From assembly GCF_026914185.1 (NCBI RefSeq), contig NC_070567.1:4986001-5050000 (forward strand): a stretch of 64,000 bases of DNA, read 5' to 3'. Positions 23,657 through 35,120 of the stretch are shown piece after piece (positions within the stretch are counted from its first letter, which is position 1; each line of letters starts with the position of its first letter). This stretch comes from Puccinia triticina. Taxonomy: Eukaryota; Basidiomycota; Pucciniomycetes; Pucciniales; Pucciniaceae. Made by a program: the position numbers and the translations under genes. The notes under the pieces are model-generated. The model was given only the letters and a program-made list of their open reading frames with translations. It was not told the DNA's origin and made no database searches.

Positions 23657-23902
23657 GAAGCTGTTGGCGAGTCTAGGGAGTCGTCAAGGTGGGTAGGAAG
23701 TCAGTGGAGTCGGCGGAGGAGGCAGTGGGTTCCGCGAAGTCAGTGGGCAGTGTGCAGTGAGCATTTGGTGGCAGCAGTCCAGTTGGGCAGTGGGCAGTCC
23801 GGAAGGTAGTCAGAGTGAAGAGGCAGTTGTAACCAAAAAAGAAAAAATTCTTTGTTCGCCGAATCAAGGAGTCAGCAAAAGGGTGGAACTAGAAAAAAAA
23901 AG

Positions 23903-24152
23903 TGTAAGGACTCGAAGTGAGAGTCCTTCACTGTCCGGTACTCGTGGCTCAGAAGTGGAACTAGGAGGCTCGGGGGCAGAGTTTCTAGTTCACGGGGCTA
24001 TGTATTGCAAAAGGGGGAACGAGCTAGCCGGGAGAGATGGATGAAGGTGGATCTCTGCTGGCTAGGAAGTGGAAGGGAGCACAGACTAAATATTTATCTT
24101 TGACATGTCTACATCTTAGTTTGTGAAACCCAGCAGAAGGTGGGGCTTCACA
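23903..24152 (-). repeat. Gypsy 5' LTR
   Basis: Same 250-bp unit as 21582-21831, followed on the plus strand by the TCCCC duplication. Confidence 0.93.
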
Positions 24153-24546
24153 TCCCCGCTCACCTCACAACCACCCTCCCCCATGCTCTGACTGCTCATC
24201 CAGCCCCTCCTATCAATCCCAAACTGCAAGCCACCTCAGCCAGCCCCGCCAACTGATTTTCACACTGTCTTCACCTCCAGGTCTCCCCTGGCTTCAGCTT
24301 CTCCACTATACTGTACCCCCAGATTGGATGATGTCCCCAAGACCCCCATCCATGTACTCCTCCCCCCACCCCCCCCCCCCCCCCCGCCCCCCAGAAATAA
24401 AAATATACTTGGCAATGCCTTTTGCTATAACTTGACCCCAGGAAACTTGATTGTATTGCTTGGTCCGTCCGGAAAAAAACCTGCGCCCCCCAAAAAACTT
24501 CTGGCAAGTTCATCGTGTGTCAATGTCCTGACCATTTTTGAGGCCT

Positions 24547-24618
24547 GTGACCCGATGAATATTGGGTCACAGATTGCATGGTTAATGTGATTGGGCCGAT
24601 CACTTTACCCATGCAATC
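24547..24618. repeat. Two adjacent inverted repeats
   Basis: TGACCCGATGAATATTGGGTCA forms one dyad (24547-24569). The segment 24572-24618 pairs GATTGCATGG with CCATGCAATC across an imperfect second stem. Confidence 0.5.
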
Positions 24619-24945
24619 CAACCAAATAATCTATTAGCCCTCAATCCGGTTGGATGAGCCCTGGGTCATATGGTCATAAGTGCGTTCCGGGGACCTGCTT
24701 TCCCCGTCGTGCCACCCATCCAGGACCCTCACGGGTTGCGTCCCCGCTGCGTGGGACCTGACTACCTTGACCGCAACGCAGCCTGACGTCCCCTCTTTGC
24801 AGGGTCGCGGCGACCATCCGGGTGCATCCCCAATTGGTTGCCGTGGGCCCGCTGTGTACCGGGTTTTGGCCGGAAAGTGGTGCGGTACCCGGGTACCGCC
24901 TACAAGTACCTCCCACCCCCTGGGTGATTGAGAGCCTGGACTTGG

Positions 24946-25200
24946 TCAGCTTGGCAAAGGCAGCAAGCTGGGAGGATTCCTCTCGGCATATCCAGCTTGC
25001 CAAGGGGACTCCTCCCGCGGAGCTGGATACATATATTGTATCCAGCTTGCAGATGCCAAAGAACCTCTTGATGAGCTGGAGAAGAGTCCCCTTGCCTTGC
25101 CGAGAGGAATCTTCCAAGGGAACTGGATGTGTCCAGCTTGCCGTGAGACCTCCCTAGCCAAGCTGGATATTGTGTATCCATCTCGGTGAGGGATGAGTCA
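24946..25200. repeat. AGCTGGATA palindromic repeat
   Basis: A central dyad AGCTGGATACATATATTGTA plus TCCAGCT lies near 25021-25047. Flanking arms GGATTCCTCTCGGCA (24972 on) and TGCCGAGAGGAATCTTCC (25099 on) are inverted. Several more copies of the CCAGCTTG word surround it. Confidence 0.6.
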
Positions 25201-26740
25201 TCTATCCAAAGCATATAACACTCCATGAATGGATAGATAAATTTATTAGGATGTTAATTCCCAATTGGGGGCCTGTAACGTACTACGTAGGCTTCTGTTA
25301 TGAAATTTGGCTAATAGCTTTTTCCTCTACACAAAAAGTGAAGTGGGTTGTTCAATTGTCAAAATTCTTCACATTGGGGCTCAAGACTGGGTTTTTTGGA
25401 TGGTCAGTTATAATCCTAAGGAACTTACGAGAGAAGAAATTTTGAAGGATTCAAATTTTCATCTCCTTTACTCCTTCAATGGTACAGGCCCTAAGTCTAG
25501 CTAGTACTATTGGGTCTGCAGCCTTATGGTATGCTGAGTTAGTTCCCCAACACACTTGATGCTGACAGCAGACTATTTATAGAGGCATATAAACAACCCA
25601 GCCAATTATTCTAGGGTTTTCAACAAGCTTTTTAGGGTGCTCTGGAAGCTTTCTAAATTCTTGGGGTCCTGGGGTGGCTTTTGTGAACTTGATATGTAGC
25701 TTAGATTACAACTGAGTCCATCATTTTGTGAAACAAAGAAATAAAAAGTTATCTAAGAATGATCTGAAATAAAATTTATCTTCAGTACATGGAAGATTTG
25801 ACATAATGCAGATTAAAAAACATACATGCATCAATTTCTTTTGAGACCTCTCTCACTTGTTTTTAGCAATTTTTTTTCTGTCTGGCAAAAAGACAAACCT
25901 TGTTGTTGAAACACTTTTAGTAAGCCAGTTGGGTAAGTTAGTTTAGGATTCCAACTTGATATAGAACTCCCTCCAGATCTAGTTCTGGTGTTCAAGATTC
26001 CAGAATTCAAGGGGGCCCTGCTGTGGACCCCATCAGAAATCTAGAACTGCTTTGCTCAGATCTGGATTTGGGAGAGGTTTCCAGATCAACACTGAAGATC
26101 ATCTATTCCACTAATTAATTAGGATGTGCATCTGCCCCCTTTCTTTTTTATGATTTTTTACCTTTCATCTCCATTCTCAACATCCACCTTAACAACATGT
26201 GGGCTTCATTGCCTTTGAATTGTGTTCCCTTTATATATTCCAAGTACACCTATACAGATAAATAAGTCATAAGTGAAGATATCCAATATTTAATGAAATA
26301 AATCACATAGAAGACAAATGATAAACACAACAGCATCTACGCAATACAGTTACATGTTATGCTGAGAAATAAACTGAGGTACAAGGGTGGGGGGGGGGGG
26401 GTTAAAATGTAGCGTCCAATTAGAGTTTTTTGAAGACATCTAATTCTACAATGAAAAGAAGAAAGAAGAGACAAAAAAACTGATTGATGCAGGTCATCAA
26501 TATTCAAAAAAGAAGAAGAAAAAAAGTTCCAGGGCGTCAACAAATGAATACATTTTTTTTGACAGGAGTTATTGCGAGTAGGGTCAAAATTATTTTACTG
26601 GGATTTTGATATTTTATGGTGAGCAAAGATGTCCAGGACAGTAGTACAAAAAAATGGAAAATCGAAATCAGCTTAGCGGGTTTCAATTCATGTATGACGG
26701 ACGAAGATAACAAATAGATGGGGGTGGGGTGCGGGGAGCG

Positions 26741-28856
26741 TTAGATGATTTGGTCTTGGAGATGATTGCCTTGATTGAACGAAAGAGACGGGGTATCGAG
26801 AGGTTCGCTGGCGAGATGACTGAAATCAGTAGAGGCTGTCGACTGGCTGAAATTTCGATTCCGACCGACAAATTGCGACTGCTCGCGGTCCGGAGGAACA
26901 GACTGGGCGGAACGGCAACTTCCGATACTACCTGTCATTCTGGGACCTTGATCTAGTTGAGAAGGGATGACCGAATTCGATCCACAACATCCACCAACCG
27001 ATCTCTGGGAGTCGCGGGTCTCTTGCTGTCCAGCGCGGCTGCTTCCGCCGCAACAGCCGACCCGGTTGCCAGGGTTAGTGATGGGTTGAGTTGTGCTTTG
27101 CCGGTTACAGCATCCGCCAAAAAGAGGATTTGAATTCGGTGGATTTTGAAAGCCATCGCCGGGTTGAACACCGACAGCAGAACCGCCAACCAAATTAAAG
27201 TTGGTCTCAAAGCTCTCGGGGCGACTATCACAACATCCGGTAGTCGAAATCGGTGGAGAAATTTGAAGGTATCGTCCATCCTCCGTGATCTGCTCTAGCG
27301 AAGACAAGGAGGTCCCTGCTGAGGTAGAAGGGATCCCAAACGTCTCGCTGACACCCGGTATTTGCATTTGCGATGTTGGCAACGATTGCGGAAGAATTCC
27401 GGGTTCGTTTTGGGGGAATGATCCCGTTTTTGAGAAGCTCTCCGAGATTGGAGAGAGGTTCAAGAGGCCATTGACGGTGGGTAAGTCGAGTCCAGCGATA
27501 CATCCCTCCGCGTTTCTCATGCTGGTAGGGCATTGTACATCTGAACCCGGTCGGAACTTCAATCCTAAAGGATCGTGTAAAACACAACCTACAGCGTGAT
27601 ATAAGTCGAAATGAACAAAAAAAATAAGAAAATAGTTCTAGATGGCGTGAAAAACGACGTAGAAGAGACCCTCTCAAGGTCCTTACCTGGACAGGGACAA
27701 TGAATGCCACAAAAGCAAAGGGCAGTCCCAGCTGTTCGAGGAGCAAATAAAGCTGGTTGAGTACTGTAAGATGAAGGCTCAAAAGTCGAGGGATCTTGAA
27801 CGACACTGGAGTTACAGGCAGGTTCGGAGACCGCATTTAGATAGCTTGAAGAGGCAGAAGAGATTGATGGTAAAGGCATCGTATTGTTGGTCGTGTAAGG
27901 GTGGAATGTGGTGGTGATTGTTAATGGTAATGAACGACTGGGACCGCTTTGACTGTTGACGTTGATGTGCTCGGTGGAAGCTGAACCCTCACAGCAACTT
28001 GATATTGAGGATGATGGAACGACCGGCTGCGTCTGGTTGTTTTTTGAGCTCGGGGTATTGCTACAACCACTTTTCTTCCTGGGATTCTTAGCCCTTGTAC
28101 CAATCGTTGGGTGTGCCGGGGCTGCACAACAGCATTTACCGCCGGTCGAGCATGTGCATGGGTTGAGGATCTGATTGACTAGAGTTTTCAAACGCACATA
28201 GTGGCATCAGTCTTCATTGCTACCTGACGAAGTCATACAGATTCTAGACGTAGGGACAGGGAAGAGGGATGGGACAATACCGAGTTGGATGGTATCTGCT
28301 TCATCTTGTTCAAGTAAGCTGCTTGTACCCTTTGGTAATACTCTCAGTCGACGTGCTACAAATGATGTGAAACGGATAGGCGCAGTGCATCATTTCCATA
28401 TATTAGTATGATGAGACTGAGGGATGATACGGAATTTTACGGGGAGAATGGAAAGAGAGGAAATGAATCGAGTTCGGGATCGATGGGGATTACTCAACTG
28501 CTCTGAGTGGGTCTGTCACCACACATACACTTCGAATGTACTCTACTGGTCTTCCTCAACTCTCTGCAATGAGCACATTGGGTGGGTGGTCTACCTGATT
28601 AATTCCGTATATGACACATGATAATCAGTCAAGTCAAGCCGGATGATAGATGGATCGAAGCAACCCAAGAGCTGCTTACCTTTTTTGCCAATTTCTACTA
28701 AGGTCCGATCGGTGTGGGAGCAGCTACTTGATCGATGTCCTTTGATGCATGCGCCACAGGCAAATTTCTTACCTGAATAAAGGCAGGACAGATGTATCAG
28801 CAAGTTGACTTTCAAGTTCTTTGCGAAATAGATAGCTTACCCTCGATGATGACCAT
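26741..28856 (-). CDS. CUF1: Copper-fist transcription factor, Cuf1/Mac1 type
   Basis: Such factors bind copper-responsive promoters and tune copper uptake genes. Five in-phase exons: 28856-28841, 28772-28680, 28594-28520, 28178-27687 and 27588-26741, giving 507 residues. The start MVIIEG is the usual copper-fist N-terminus. The zinc motif C-x2-C-x8-C-x-H is in ACIKGHRSSSCSH. The DNA minor-groove motif KKGRP and a second Cys set (TQCAHCRELR, HSKCMC, CTCSTGGKCCC) follow. Around residues 218-232 lies a Cuf1/Mac1-style copper-sensor motif, CFCGIHCPCPGCVLH (C-x-C-x3-C-x-C-x2-C-x2-H), completed only after splicing. The C-terminal half adds CC pairs in Ser/Gln-rich sequence. Whether it activates at low copper (Mac1-like) or works at high copper cannot be told. 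Ortholog symbol is by resemblance. Confidence 0.85.
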
Positions 28857-29798
28857 GTCCGTGACTATCGGGTTGTCGAATGTTCCAAGTTTCCGAGATT
28901 TCCGAGTTTCTGAGTGCAGTGGTTTCTGTTCAAAACTTGTTGGAATGAAACCGAGCAAGTGTACCACTCAGTCCGAGACGGATGTCAGCTGGATGTCAAC
29001 ATTCTTCTCCACGTGACAGCTTCACAACACCAACCCAGCGGGTCAGAAAGTTCTCAACCAAGACTCCGTTACCTGTATTACGGAACCCTTCCTCAATAGA
29101 TTTTAGATTGGTTGCAAGGTACCAAGGGAAAAATACATATGATGCATTATACGTGCATTTCCGAATATTAGAAAATCCCCACGGGATCCACGTTACAAAT
29201 TACTTGTACAATCAACTGAATCAGTTGGCCTTTCAACCCCTTTTGGTAGGCCATGAACCCAAATCTTCGGATAGTTTTGTTTGAATTATGTCTTGAATAG
29301 GTTTTGGATGAGAGCTTACTATCTCCAAATAAGCTAACTCAAATATGTCCAACTGTCTGCTTGGGATTCCAAATCATGGCGAATATGCTTGACAACGGCA
29401 ATCACTTAGGATAGGGCGGAGCTGAGACTGAGTCTCACCCAAGTAAATACATGTATTTCTTTCCCATTGGATTGTGAATTTCAGTCACAAATACATTTGT
29501 TAAAGATGGAGCCTATGTGGAGGAAAACAATGACACTACATCAAGCCAGCCACAGACCTCTGTTGTACATACATTAAAAAAAAAATGGGATTTCAAGATT
29601 TGAGATTTCGAGAGTGAGGGAGAAAAGGCATCAAAGACAGCTCAAAATTGAATGAACAGTCAATCACCATCTTTTAGGGCGAGATCAGAACCCAAGAGGC
29701 TTGGATATTTTAGCAGAGGGGGGGAGGGAGGAGGGTAACTGTTGAATACTGAATAGGTCTGAGATCGCATCAAGTATAAAATTGGGAGGGAGGAAGAA
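28857..29798. other. Intergenic: promoter of the copper regulator and 3' end of the SP-RING gene
   Basis: No gene supported. Contains AT-rich sequence and an A run near 29575; the SP-RING gene ends at its right edge. Confidence 0.5.
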
Positions 29799-32049
29799 TC
29801 ATAGCTGGTAAGCTTGGCTCCTTTGACTTCTCGTAAGTTTCGCAATGTTTTCCAACACGTAGTTATCAAATTCCAACTCGAGCGGGTTACAGCTCTTCTT
29901 GCAAGATTCGAATGGACAGGTCCAGTGGGATTTGAATCGGTGGAGCTCGATAAAGTTGCGCAAATCGAAGCACTACGTGCACAAAGAATTTATCAGCCAA
30001 GAAGTTAGACCGGTTATTTGGGGAGACAAATCTCCAGAGGGACACAAGGCTCACCTGGAAATGCTGGCAATTCACGCCTCTGACAGGGCAATCAGAAACT
30101 CGTCTGCTGATAGGATCAACCAAGCTCATTGAAGAGCTTGAATCCTTGAGAAACTCCGTCCGATGAGCCGGGCAGGTCAGCCGAATCGCTTTCTCAAACG
30201 CTTCCTTCTCCGATAACACGGTGACCAACTCAACCGAAAAGTCCACCTTTGTTGTCTGCATCTGAGTTCGGCCCTCCTTTGAATGTTTCACCGCTACCTT
30301 GTTATCTTTTTTTTTTGTTTTGAAAAAATGGAAATCAAATAAAACGGTGGTAAGATTGGTTGGTGTTGTCAGATTAGGACAAGAGGGCATGCTTCTTTGT
30401 TCGTGATTGAATGTCAGAAAAAAAAATCAAGACGTACATCCGACCTTCAAGTATTCCGGCTGGACGGGGAGAATCAATTTGATGGACGATTGCTGTTCAT
30501 GAAATTTATGGACAAGCAGTTCTTTCCGGTTGATCGTGATTTTTAGATGTCGCGAAGGATTGAGCAAAGTTTGGTCGCTCTGAAGTAGAATTTCGACGAT
30601 AATAACCAACTCAGTCGGCAGTGCTTGCTTCTCATCTTCGTCTTCAGAGGATTTTGATAAAGAAGTTTGATGCCTGTCATCGGAGAAGAATGCAAACATT
30701 GTGTCAGTTACCATTATTAGCACTAGAATTCTTTCAAGTTTGAGAAGTCAATTTTTTTGGACTCAACAGGGATCGAGGATAAGTTAGACGGTCGATTTCA
30801 CTCTGCTCAGCCAATCGGAATGACATTTCCTTCACTTTTTCTGTTATCTTAAGCTTGTTAGATGACCTGAGAATATGGTGAGTCATCCAGAGATCGCCCA
30901 AGACGTTTGAGCTGAGGTTATGCGCATCTGCAAGAGCCCTCTTTCGTTCTTCTACCACAGCGGCACTAGCCTCTGGTGCCGATTCTGCCTCCGGCTTAAT
31001 TCGAGGTGGAGAAAGCTCTGGGCTGGGCTCTGTCTTGAATCGACCTGGTTCCAAAATATCATGCCCTGGCTCACAGACATCGGAAACACTTCTCTTCTGC
31101 TGTTCCGAATCCGCTTCCGGGTCAATAGGAGGTGAGGAGGGTTCTTGAGATGTTTTTTTGATCAATCGGCCTGGTTCTTCCGAGACATCAGGCTTTTGCT
31201 CTTCGTGCCGAGCGCGTCCAGACTTCCTACGCGCGGCTTGAAACGGATTGTCAGTATCATCGCTCTCGCTTGTGTCGGAATCCGTCTCGAGGAAAAGAGG
31301 AGGGCTTGGTTTGCGATCGACGCTGGCACCAACAGTTGATGATCTAGAGTGGACAGCGGGCTCGACTCGATTCGTTGGGACATTTTGATTGGAAGATGGC
31401 GTTTCACGTTCTAATAAAGTCGACGTTGCTTGTCGTCGTCGTATGTCGGCCTGGACTTTTTCTTTAAATCTGGCAAAGTGTGCATTCAGATCTGCAACAT
31501 GAAAGCGGTGGTATTCAACGGGATTTTGGCCGTGTATATACACACCCTGACGGCGAATGGCATCGTTTGAATGCTCAACTGCGGTCTTTATCGATTTGAT
31601 CATGTTGAAGACCGCTCGTAGTTGCTCGAAACCAAGCATCGATAACTTCGCCAGATCAAACCAATCGGCAGTTTTCTGCAAACAGTTCATTAAATGGACA
31701 TTTGAAGGGTTAGCTTGGACAGAGAAATTAATAATAACAAAAACCTATTTACTTCGCAAAATTCAGCAAGATGAGGGATGAACTCGATGGCAAGTAAATC
31801 GCCATCCCTCATGGTCCGGATGAATCGCTTCGAGACTTCAAGGATGCTAATATTGTTCTGCAGCTTTCTTTGAATCAAGTCAAGCATCAATACATTTCGG
31901 TCATAGTTTTCCCAAAACTCCATCGGCCTGAGTTGGCTCATGATAGCTTTGCTGCCAGCAGTCGACGGGGCGTGGTAATCGGATGGATTTTTGGTGATGG
32001 GGTGGGCCGGTGGACCTGCTAATCTATGCAAGTTTGTCATCCGCTCCAA
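29799..32049 (-). CDS. SP-RING/MIZ zinc-finger protein, probable SUMO E3 ligase
   Basis: Five exons join with matching phases: 32049-31753, 31675-30768, 30673-30438, 30305-30055 and 29972-29799, for 621 residues. The C-terminal zinc finger is diagnostic: MSLVDPISRRV, CPVRGVNCQHFQ, then CFDLRNF and HWTCPFESCKKSC, the PIAS/Siz/ZMIZ pattern. This domain recruits Ubc9 and drives SUMO transfer in the nucleus. Upstream LKITINRKELL resembles the PINIT-type beta region. The N-terminus is predicted helical with a conserved-looking block, FWENYDRNVLMLDL, and no SAP domain is visible. A Glu/Ser/Pro-rich charged linker (residues about 200-340) separates the two. Alternative start at 31943 (MSQLRPMEFW) is possible. 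Exon 3 to 4 joining is the least certain. Confidence 0.8.
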
Positions 32050-33217
32050 GTGCGGTCTGGTGGGTCTTGTGGTGGGTCAACTTTGGTGGTTATATGTTTC
32101 GTCAGCTATCTTCAACCTTCGCTCCTTTTTGAACCCTTTCATGTCTAAAATACCCTCATGTAAACACGCTGTACATATTCGACGCATCGAGTTGAAAAAG
32201 TAACGACAGCTCCGCTCGGCATGTCCGCTGAACGAGAGGCAGTCCTCCGGCCATGGCTAACCGTTGAGAGAAACATCTCTCGCCAGGGTCAGCGAGAGGA
32301 AGGGTTGTGCATGTGACATGTCATTGTGAGGGAATCCCCTCGACATAACTTGCCAATAGGAATGTGTGGTCATGGTGAGCGTATATAATATGTGGAAAAA
32401 AGTGTAACAGATGGGCGTGTCAGCGGCGCCTTGGAAAGCGGCTCCAACTAGATTTTGGCCGGCGGGGATGAATCAAGACCTGCTATATAGCAGGTCTTGA
32501 CACTATATAGCAGGTCTTGACGCTATATAGCAGGTCTTGACGCTATATAGCAGGTCTTGACAGCGGCACCCCCAAAATCACCCCCGACTTCGTCGCCGGT
32601 CTGTGATCGAAGATGCCAGACCTTGCTCGGCCCGAACGTCCGCTGACTCGGTCGGATTGGATATTGTTGCCGGACTGTGTTTCTTTGTTAATGTATCCAA
32701 TATGCACCAAGTGAATCGATGGATTCCTCTAACATATTCAACTTGTTTGCATGCTTGTCTGTCTCCCATTCGCCCTTCTTCAGTGCACAGAAGAAGGTTG
32801 CTTGGTTTGTTTGGTGTGTCAATACAACGATAGATGTATGGCCATTGATATGCTTGAGCGTTTCCATAGGCCAGGGCTACAAAGGGAGCTTTATGCAGTA
32901 CATAGTCCACAATGGGGCTCTGTCCCGGTCATATTCTGTGTCCCGGTCATAGGTACCTTGCACAAAGCCGGTTACCATAATCGTCGCTTCGGGAGAAAGG
33001 GAAAATCATATCCAAGTCCATTTGATTCCCTTTGTTTTTCGAACTCAGTCGACTGTAGGGGTAACCACTTTACTGTCTAACCCTCCGCCCTCAAAGTCAG
33101 ACTGGTCAATCTTACCCACATATCACTCCAGCTAGTCTCCCTCCTGGTGACTCGAGGAATCCGTCTTCCCACCTTCGACTTCGTTCAAAACAAAAGCTCG
33201 CCGGATCCCCGCCCAAG
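32050..33217. other. Intergenic between divergent SP-RING and Sur7-like genes
   Basis: Shared upstream region of two divergently transcribed genes. Apart from the 20-bp array at 32474-32561, no gene or known element was recognised. Confidence 0.5.
32474..32561. repeat. 20-bp tandem array centred on CTATATAG
   Basis: Four copies of CTATATAGCAGGTCTTGACR. The first copy is completed to a perfect 26-bp palindrome (32474-32499) by a preceding CAAGACCTG. Confidence 0.85.
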
Positions 33218-34145
33218 ATGACTTCCCGCCCTATTTCAACCAAACGACTGCATGTGCTCTACACCGCACCACTCCTACTAGGCTTGATATGCCTCGCCCT
33301 AATCATCGTTTCGCTTTGCGGGCTTGTCCCTTGGAGGCAGACGAGTGGAACCATTATGGTTATCCATCGCACCTCTCCCGACGCGCAAGACACTCATACC
33401 GCGTCGTTTCATTTCGGCTTGCTAGGTCAGTTCATGAGTATTGATCCATTTCTCTCGATGATCGCTGATTCACCTTTTCCCCATCCTCACAACATCGACG
33501 GCTATCATGTTCATAGGTTCGTGCTATCAAGCTGCTCGTGGGCACATGCTCCATTGCACCCCCGCCGCCTTTCCGCCCGACTACAATACAACGATCTTCC
33601 GAGGCGGCAAGGAGATCAATGTGGAACACCTTGATATCATGATGCCCGACCTGCCACCAGTCTTCTTCACTTGGTGGCTCATTTCAATCATCGCGTTGGT
33701 CTGTCACGTGGTCGCATGTCTCCCTATCTTCGCCCCCAAAAAACTCGACCAGCATAGGTTTCGAATTCAAAAGCTTTTCGTAGCGACTCTATGGATCCTA
33801 GGCATCGGTTGGACTCTTGGATTTTCGGCAGTCCTGTCATTGGCTTGCTTTGTGAGTGTATCTAACTGCTACGCTGGACAATCGAAACATCGACGTCATC
33901 CCAGAAAACTTACGATAGCTTGAAAACAGGTCCAGGGCTTTGGAGAGGAGTACAACCTCTACTCGGGCAAATTTGTGTACAATCGAGCCTCGCCGGGAAA
34001 CATATTCGTACTATTGTCCATCGCGATGGTAGCTCAAATCATAATCGGTCTTGCAATCGTGGTTCAAATTTCGAACGCGCCCAACAAAGATTCAGCAGAA
34101 TTCTCGTCTTCCTGGGCAGATCATCTTCAAGTGACGGGGCCATGA
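33218..34145 (+). CDS. Four-helix membrane protein, Sur7/PalI (claudin-like) family candidate
   Basis: Exons 33218-33425, 33517-33851 and 33930-34145 join in phase to 252 residues. There is a short basic N-terminus, a first membrane segment (about 14-36), an extracellular loop with GSCYQAA and HMLHC cysteines, then three more membrane segments (VFFTWWLISIIALV, FVATLWILGIGWTLG, IFVLLSIAMVAQIII) and a short polar tail ending in Val-Thr-Gly-Pro. This layout fits fungal Sur7/PalI proteins, which act in eisosomes or pH sensing at the plasma membrane. Sequence identity to a named member is not evident, so the family is inferred from topology. Transcribed away from the SP-RING gene. Confidence 0.6.
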
Positions 34146-35120
34146 AATGATTGCCGACGCGTCGCTTGAAAAAATAAAACCCACATCTCTCTTGTCGCTT
34201 TTCCAGGATAACTTATCAATGAGCTTGCCATGACATACGCATCTGTATTTTAGATGAAAATCCTCAACAACTTTATTACGATTCGACTTATATCTATGTA
34301 AAACATTCACGTATTATTTTTACCCACATTGTTTGACTAAATAGACAATTTCGTCCGACCTATTCATTCTAGTTAGTGGATCAGTCTATTCTAAACACAC
34401 GCTCCAAGCCTTATTCAGTTTGCAAAAGTAGGAAATGAATTATTTGTGATAGTCCAAGGTTTCCGAAATTGAAGCTTCTGTACCCCAATCCCGCGTTTTA
34501 TGGGCCTTCCAAAAGTCTGATCCTCTCGACTATCTGCAGTGATTTATTTTTTTGAATTTTAATGCAATGAGAAGTGTTGTTTTCTCAGCCACAAGGATGC
34601 ATCACCCCGATCTTATTTTGTCCAGTTTGGCGCCAACACCCGGCCGGCCAGAGGCCTTTTCTCAAACTTATCTATGAGCATCTGGGAATATTGTTTGAAT
34701 GATGAAATCTATCAAATAACAAGATAAATCTATACGGATCGCTGAATGAGGTATTTTTTGAGATCCAACTTTGTTGAAAACGGAATCTTTGAAGAGGAGT
34801 CAGGGGAGCATGAGAGTCATGCTCCAAGAAGCCATCATGACAGTCGAAACAGGTTGGAATTACGCTGAACTTGAAATCGCATTGGGATGTTTGTGAATCG
34901 CGACTCCGCAGGTGCTTCCGCCTCGCGTCGTCTCCAACGGGCAAAACAGCTAAAACCCAGTTTTGTCTGCGAGCTTTCCTCCTTCGGCTTCCCCACGATT
35001 GGACGTTTGCAGTCTTGTCAGTCACTCCTTGGTCAACAGAGCCACACCTCCATCGAACTCCACACAAAGAGCCGAAGCAAATACCCCCAGCAGCAAGCCA
35101 ACCCACCAACCCACATTGCG
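34146..35120. other. Intergenic upstream of Aurora kinase
   Basis: No supported gene. Frames on both strands here lack motifs and overlap the kinase 5' region. Confidence 0.5.

Larger units (their letters stand above)
21582..24152 (-). mobile_element. Internally deleted Gypsy-type LTR retrotransposon
   Basis: Two 250-bp LTRs and a perfect TCCCC duplication (21577-21581, 24153-24157). On the minus strand a polypurine tract AGGAGGGGAGA precedes the downstream LTR, giving the orientation. Only an integrase-like frame lies inside; gag, protease and reverse transcriptase are missing. Confidence 0.92.
24158..26740. other. Gene-free stretch between Gypsy and the copper regulator
   Basis: Mostly low-complexity and AT-rich sequence. 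It holds a poly-C run near 24360-24392, a poly-G run near 26390-26401, and the inverted repeats listed separately. No supported gene. Confidence 0.5.

Noticed and set aside
27589..28197. Cys-rich protein as an independent gene upstream of another 273-residue gene
   Set aside because: Both are exons of the copper-fist gene; acceptors at 28179 and 27589 give continuous phase.
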